Assembly (NCBI GenBank): GCA_026195755.1
Contig: JAPHRL010000112.1
Location: 1-7,430, forward strand
From: Kangiella sp.
GTDB lineage: Bacteria; Pseudomonadota; Gammaproteobacteria; Enterobacterales; Kangiellaceae
Length of the DNA stretch: 7,430 nucleotides
Reading direction: 5' to 3'
Numbering within the stretch: the stretch's first letter is position 1; each line of letters starts with the position of its first letter. Below the pieces are notes generated by a model that saw nothing but the letters and a program-made list of their open reading frames with translations, searched no databases and had not been told where the DNA came from. Shown here in pieces: positions 6,584 through 7,430 of this stretch. The position numbers and the translations under genes were made by a program.

Positions 6584-7183
6584 CTAATTCCTTGCTAATT
6601 GCCTGTATTGGTTATCAAGCTTTATAACGCTTTGCTTGAGGGAATGCAAATCTGAGTCATTGACAATAACATCATCCGCAATTGATAGCCGCTGTTCGCG
6701 TGTAGCCTGTTTATCCAGCATAGCTTGCGCCTGTTGTTTGCTGGAATTATCGCGCTCCATGAGTCTTTTCAATTGTACTTCCGCAGGACAGTCGACAACC
6801 AACACGCGATCGTACTCTTGATATTGCCCGCTCTCGAACAGCAAAGGGATAACGCTGATTGAGTAGGCGAACTGTGCCTGATGTTGTCGCTGCTTGATTT
6901 CTTCACGGATCAGAGGATGAAGCAAACTATTTAGCCATTGTCTTGACTGTTCATCGGCGAAAACAATAGTACGAAGTTTTTGCCGGTCAAGCTCTCCAGT
7001 TTCAGTCAAAACCTCATATCCAAAGTGTTCAACAATAGTCTTTAAAACCTCGGTTCCCTTTGCCACCACCTCTCGCGCAATGATGTCCGCATCAATAATT
7101 GGTACACCAAGCTCAGCAAACATATCACTGATCGCAGTTTTACCGCTGGCAATACCACCTGTTAGTGCAACTTTATAGGTCAT
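6584..7183 (-). CDS. coaE: Dephospho-CoA kinase
   Basis: CoaE catalyses the last step of coenzyme A synthesis, ATP-dependent phosphorylation of the 3'-hydroxyl of dephospho-CoA, in the cytoplasm. The P-loop GGIASGKT is at residues 9-16. The family motif DADIIAREVV is at 31-40, LLHPLIREEI at 87-96, VIPLLFE at 111-117, and the lid/adenine region TREQRL at 161-166 with DDVIVN at 170-175. The 199-residue length is normal (E. coli 206). The ATG start gives the standard N-terminus MTYKVALTGG. No Shine-Dalgarno lies near it: the nearest purine run (AGGAAA) is about 20 nt upstream. It follows pilD by 98 bp, a gap holding a palindromic repeat, and precedes zapD by 7 bp. Confidence 0.97.
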   Translation of the reverse strand: MTYKVALTGGIASGKTAISDMFAELGVPIIDADIIAREVVAKGTEVLKTIVEHFGYEVLTETGELDRQKLRTIVFADEQSRQWLNSLLHPLIREEIKQRQHQAQFAYSISVIPLLFESGQYQEYDRVLVVDCPAEVQLKRLMERDNSSKQQAQAMLDKQATREQRLSIADDVIVNDSDLHSLKQSVIKLDNQYRQLARN

Positions 7184-7281
7184 GGTTAGTAATCTAGATG
7201 ATTTCCTGCACGGGTGTGTTTTAGTTCGCTAGCCCATCTGTACGAATAACTCATGAGTTGTCCCTACCCATTTCGGGGTTG
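7184..7281 (-). promoter_or_regulatory. pilD-coaE intergenic region
   Basis: This 98-bp gap is mainly occupied by palindromic repeat copy 2 at its pilD side. The remaining 56 bp before coaE show no convincing -10/-35 pair and no ribosome-binding site at the usual distance from the ATG. coaE may depend on transcription from pilD. Confidence 0.3.
7240..7267. repeat. 28-bp palindromic intergenic repeat, copy 2
   Basis: This copy has the same GTA...TAC ends and the same perfect AACTCATGAGTT core as 5735-5762, with three arm mismatches in 14. It starts 14 bp beyond the pilD stop codon, in the pilD-coaE gap. A small ACCC/GGGT stem adjoins it at 7266-7279. No T-run follows the palindrome in the pilD direction, so it is not a typical intrinsic terminator. 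Confidence 0.75.
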
Positions 7282-7430
7282 CTAAGGTTGCAACATCTGA
7301 ACATAAGTATTGGTTATCGCATCACCCCAAATCAAAGCAACCCACCCGGCAATCGCTAAAAAAGGACCAAAAGGTATCTTGTAATCTCGGCCTTTTTTAC
7401 TAATTATCATGGCTGCTATACCCAAAACAG
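7282..7430 (-). CDS. pilD: Type IV prepilin peptidase / N-methyltransferase, C-terminal end (partial)
   Basis: Only the last 48 codons and a TAG stop (7282-7284) are in the window; the gene continues past the right edge. The visible tail carries the family's closing signature KIPFGPFLAIAGWVALIWGD followed by AITNTYVQML, closely resembling the C-terminus of Pseudomonas PilD. The hydrophobic run is the last transmembrane helix of this A24-family inner-membrane aspartic peptidase, which cleaves and methylates type IV pilins and type II secretion pseudopilins. The catalytic aspartates and the cysteine-rich cytoplasmic loop would lie outside the window. pilD followed by coaE and zapD is a common gammaproteobacterial order, usually preceded by pilB and pilC. 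Confidence 0.93.
   Translation of the reverse strand, partial: VLGIAAMIISKKGRDYKIPFGPFLAIAGWVALIWGDAITNTYVQMLQP

Noticed and set aside
1..7430. tRNA, rRNA, CRISPR array, insertion sequence or phage genes
   Set aside because: No cloverleaf, regularly spaced repeats, transposase or integrase motifs were found; nearly all of the sequence is accounted for by conserved housekeeping genes.

Overview
This window looks like chromosomal housekeeping DNA from a gammaproteobacterium of moderate to low GC content. Every recognisable gene lies on the minus strand. Read in the direction of transcription (right to left) the order is: 3' end of pilD (type IV prepilin peptidase), coaE (dephospho-CoA kinase), zapD (FtsZ-associated division protein), ampE (CobD/CbiB-like membrane protein), aceE (pyruvate dehydrogenase E1) and aceF (dihydrolipoyl acetyltransferase E2). 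The pilD-coaE-zapD and ampE-aceE-aceF blocks are characteristic of Gammaproteobacteria. Moderate GC, a shortened gene order and an acidic E2 linker would fit a marine or mildly halophilic lineage such as Kangiella, but that placement is inference.

Layout: 1-123 is the non-coding end downstream of aceF. It carries a hairpin terminator and possibly the last codons of a convergent plus-strand gene. Positions 124-4545 hold aceF and aceE, 15 bp apart and surely cotranscribed. Positions 4546-4781 form a 236-bp regulatory interval containing several dyads but no obvious sigma70 promoter. ampE occupies 4782-5651. The 157-bp gap at 5652-5808 holds a palindromic repeat. zapD and coaE (5809-7183) are 7 bp apart. 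The 98-bp gap at 7184-7281 holds a second copy of the same repeat, and pilD runs off the right edge.

AceE and AceF are two of the three pyruvate dehydrogenase subunits and convert pyruvate to acetyl-CoA. The E3 gene (lpd) does not directly follow aceF. The regulator pdhR, often found just before aceE, is missing here, as is ampD, which usually precedes ampE. coaE makes the CoA that E2 acetylates. zapD and pilD serve division and pilus or secretion assembly, so the cluster reflects conserved synteny rather than one pathway.

I found no sign of a new defence, mobile or biosynthetic system. The best leads are non-coding: a 28-bp palindromic repeat on both sides of coaE-zapD, two TTAAC-N4-GTTAA dyads and a 9-bp-arm dyad in front of aceE, and an unusually acidic linker in AceF.
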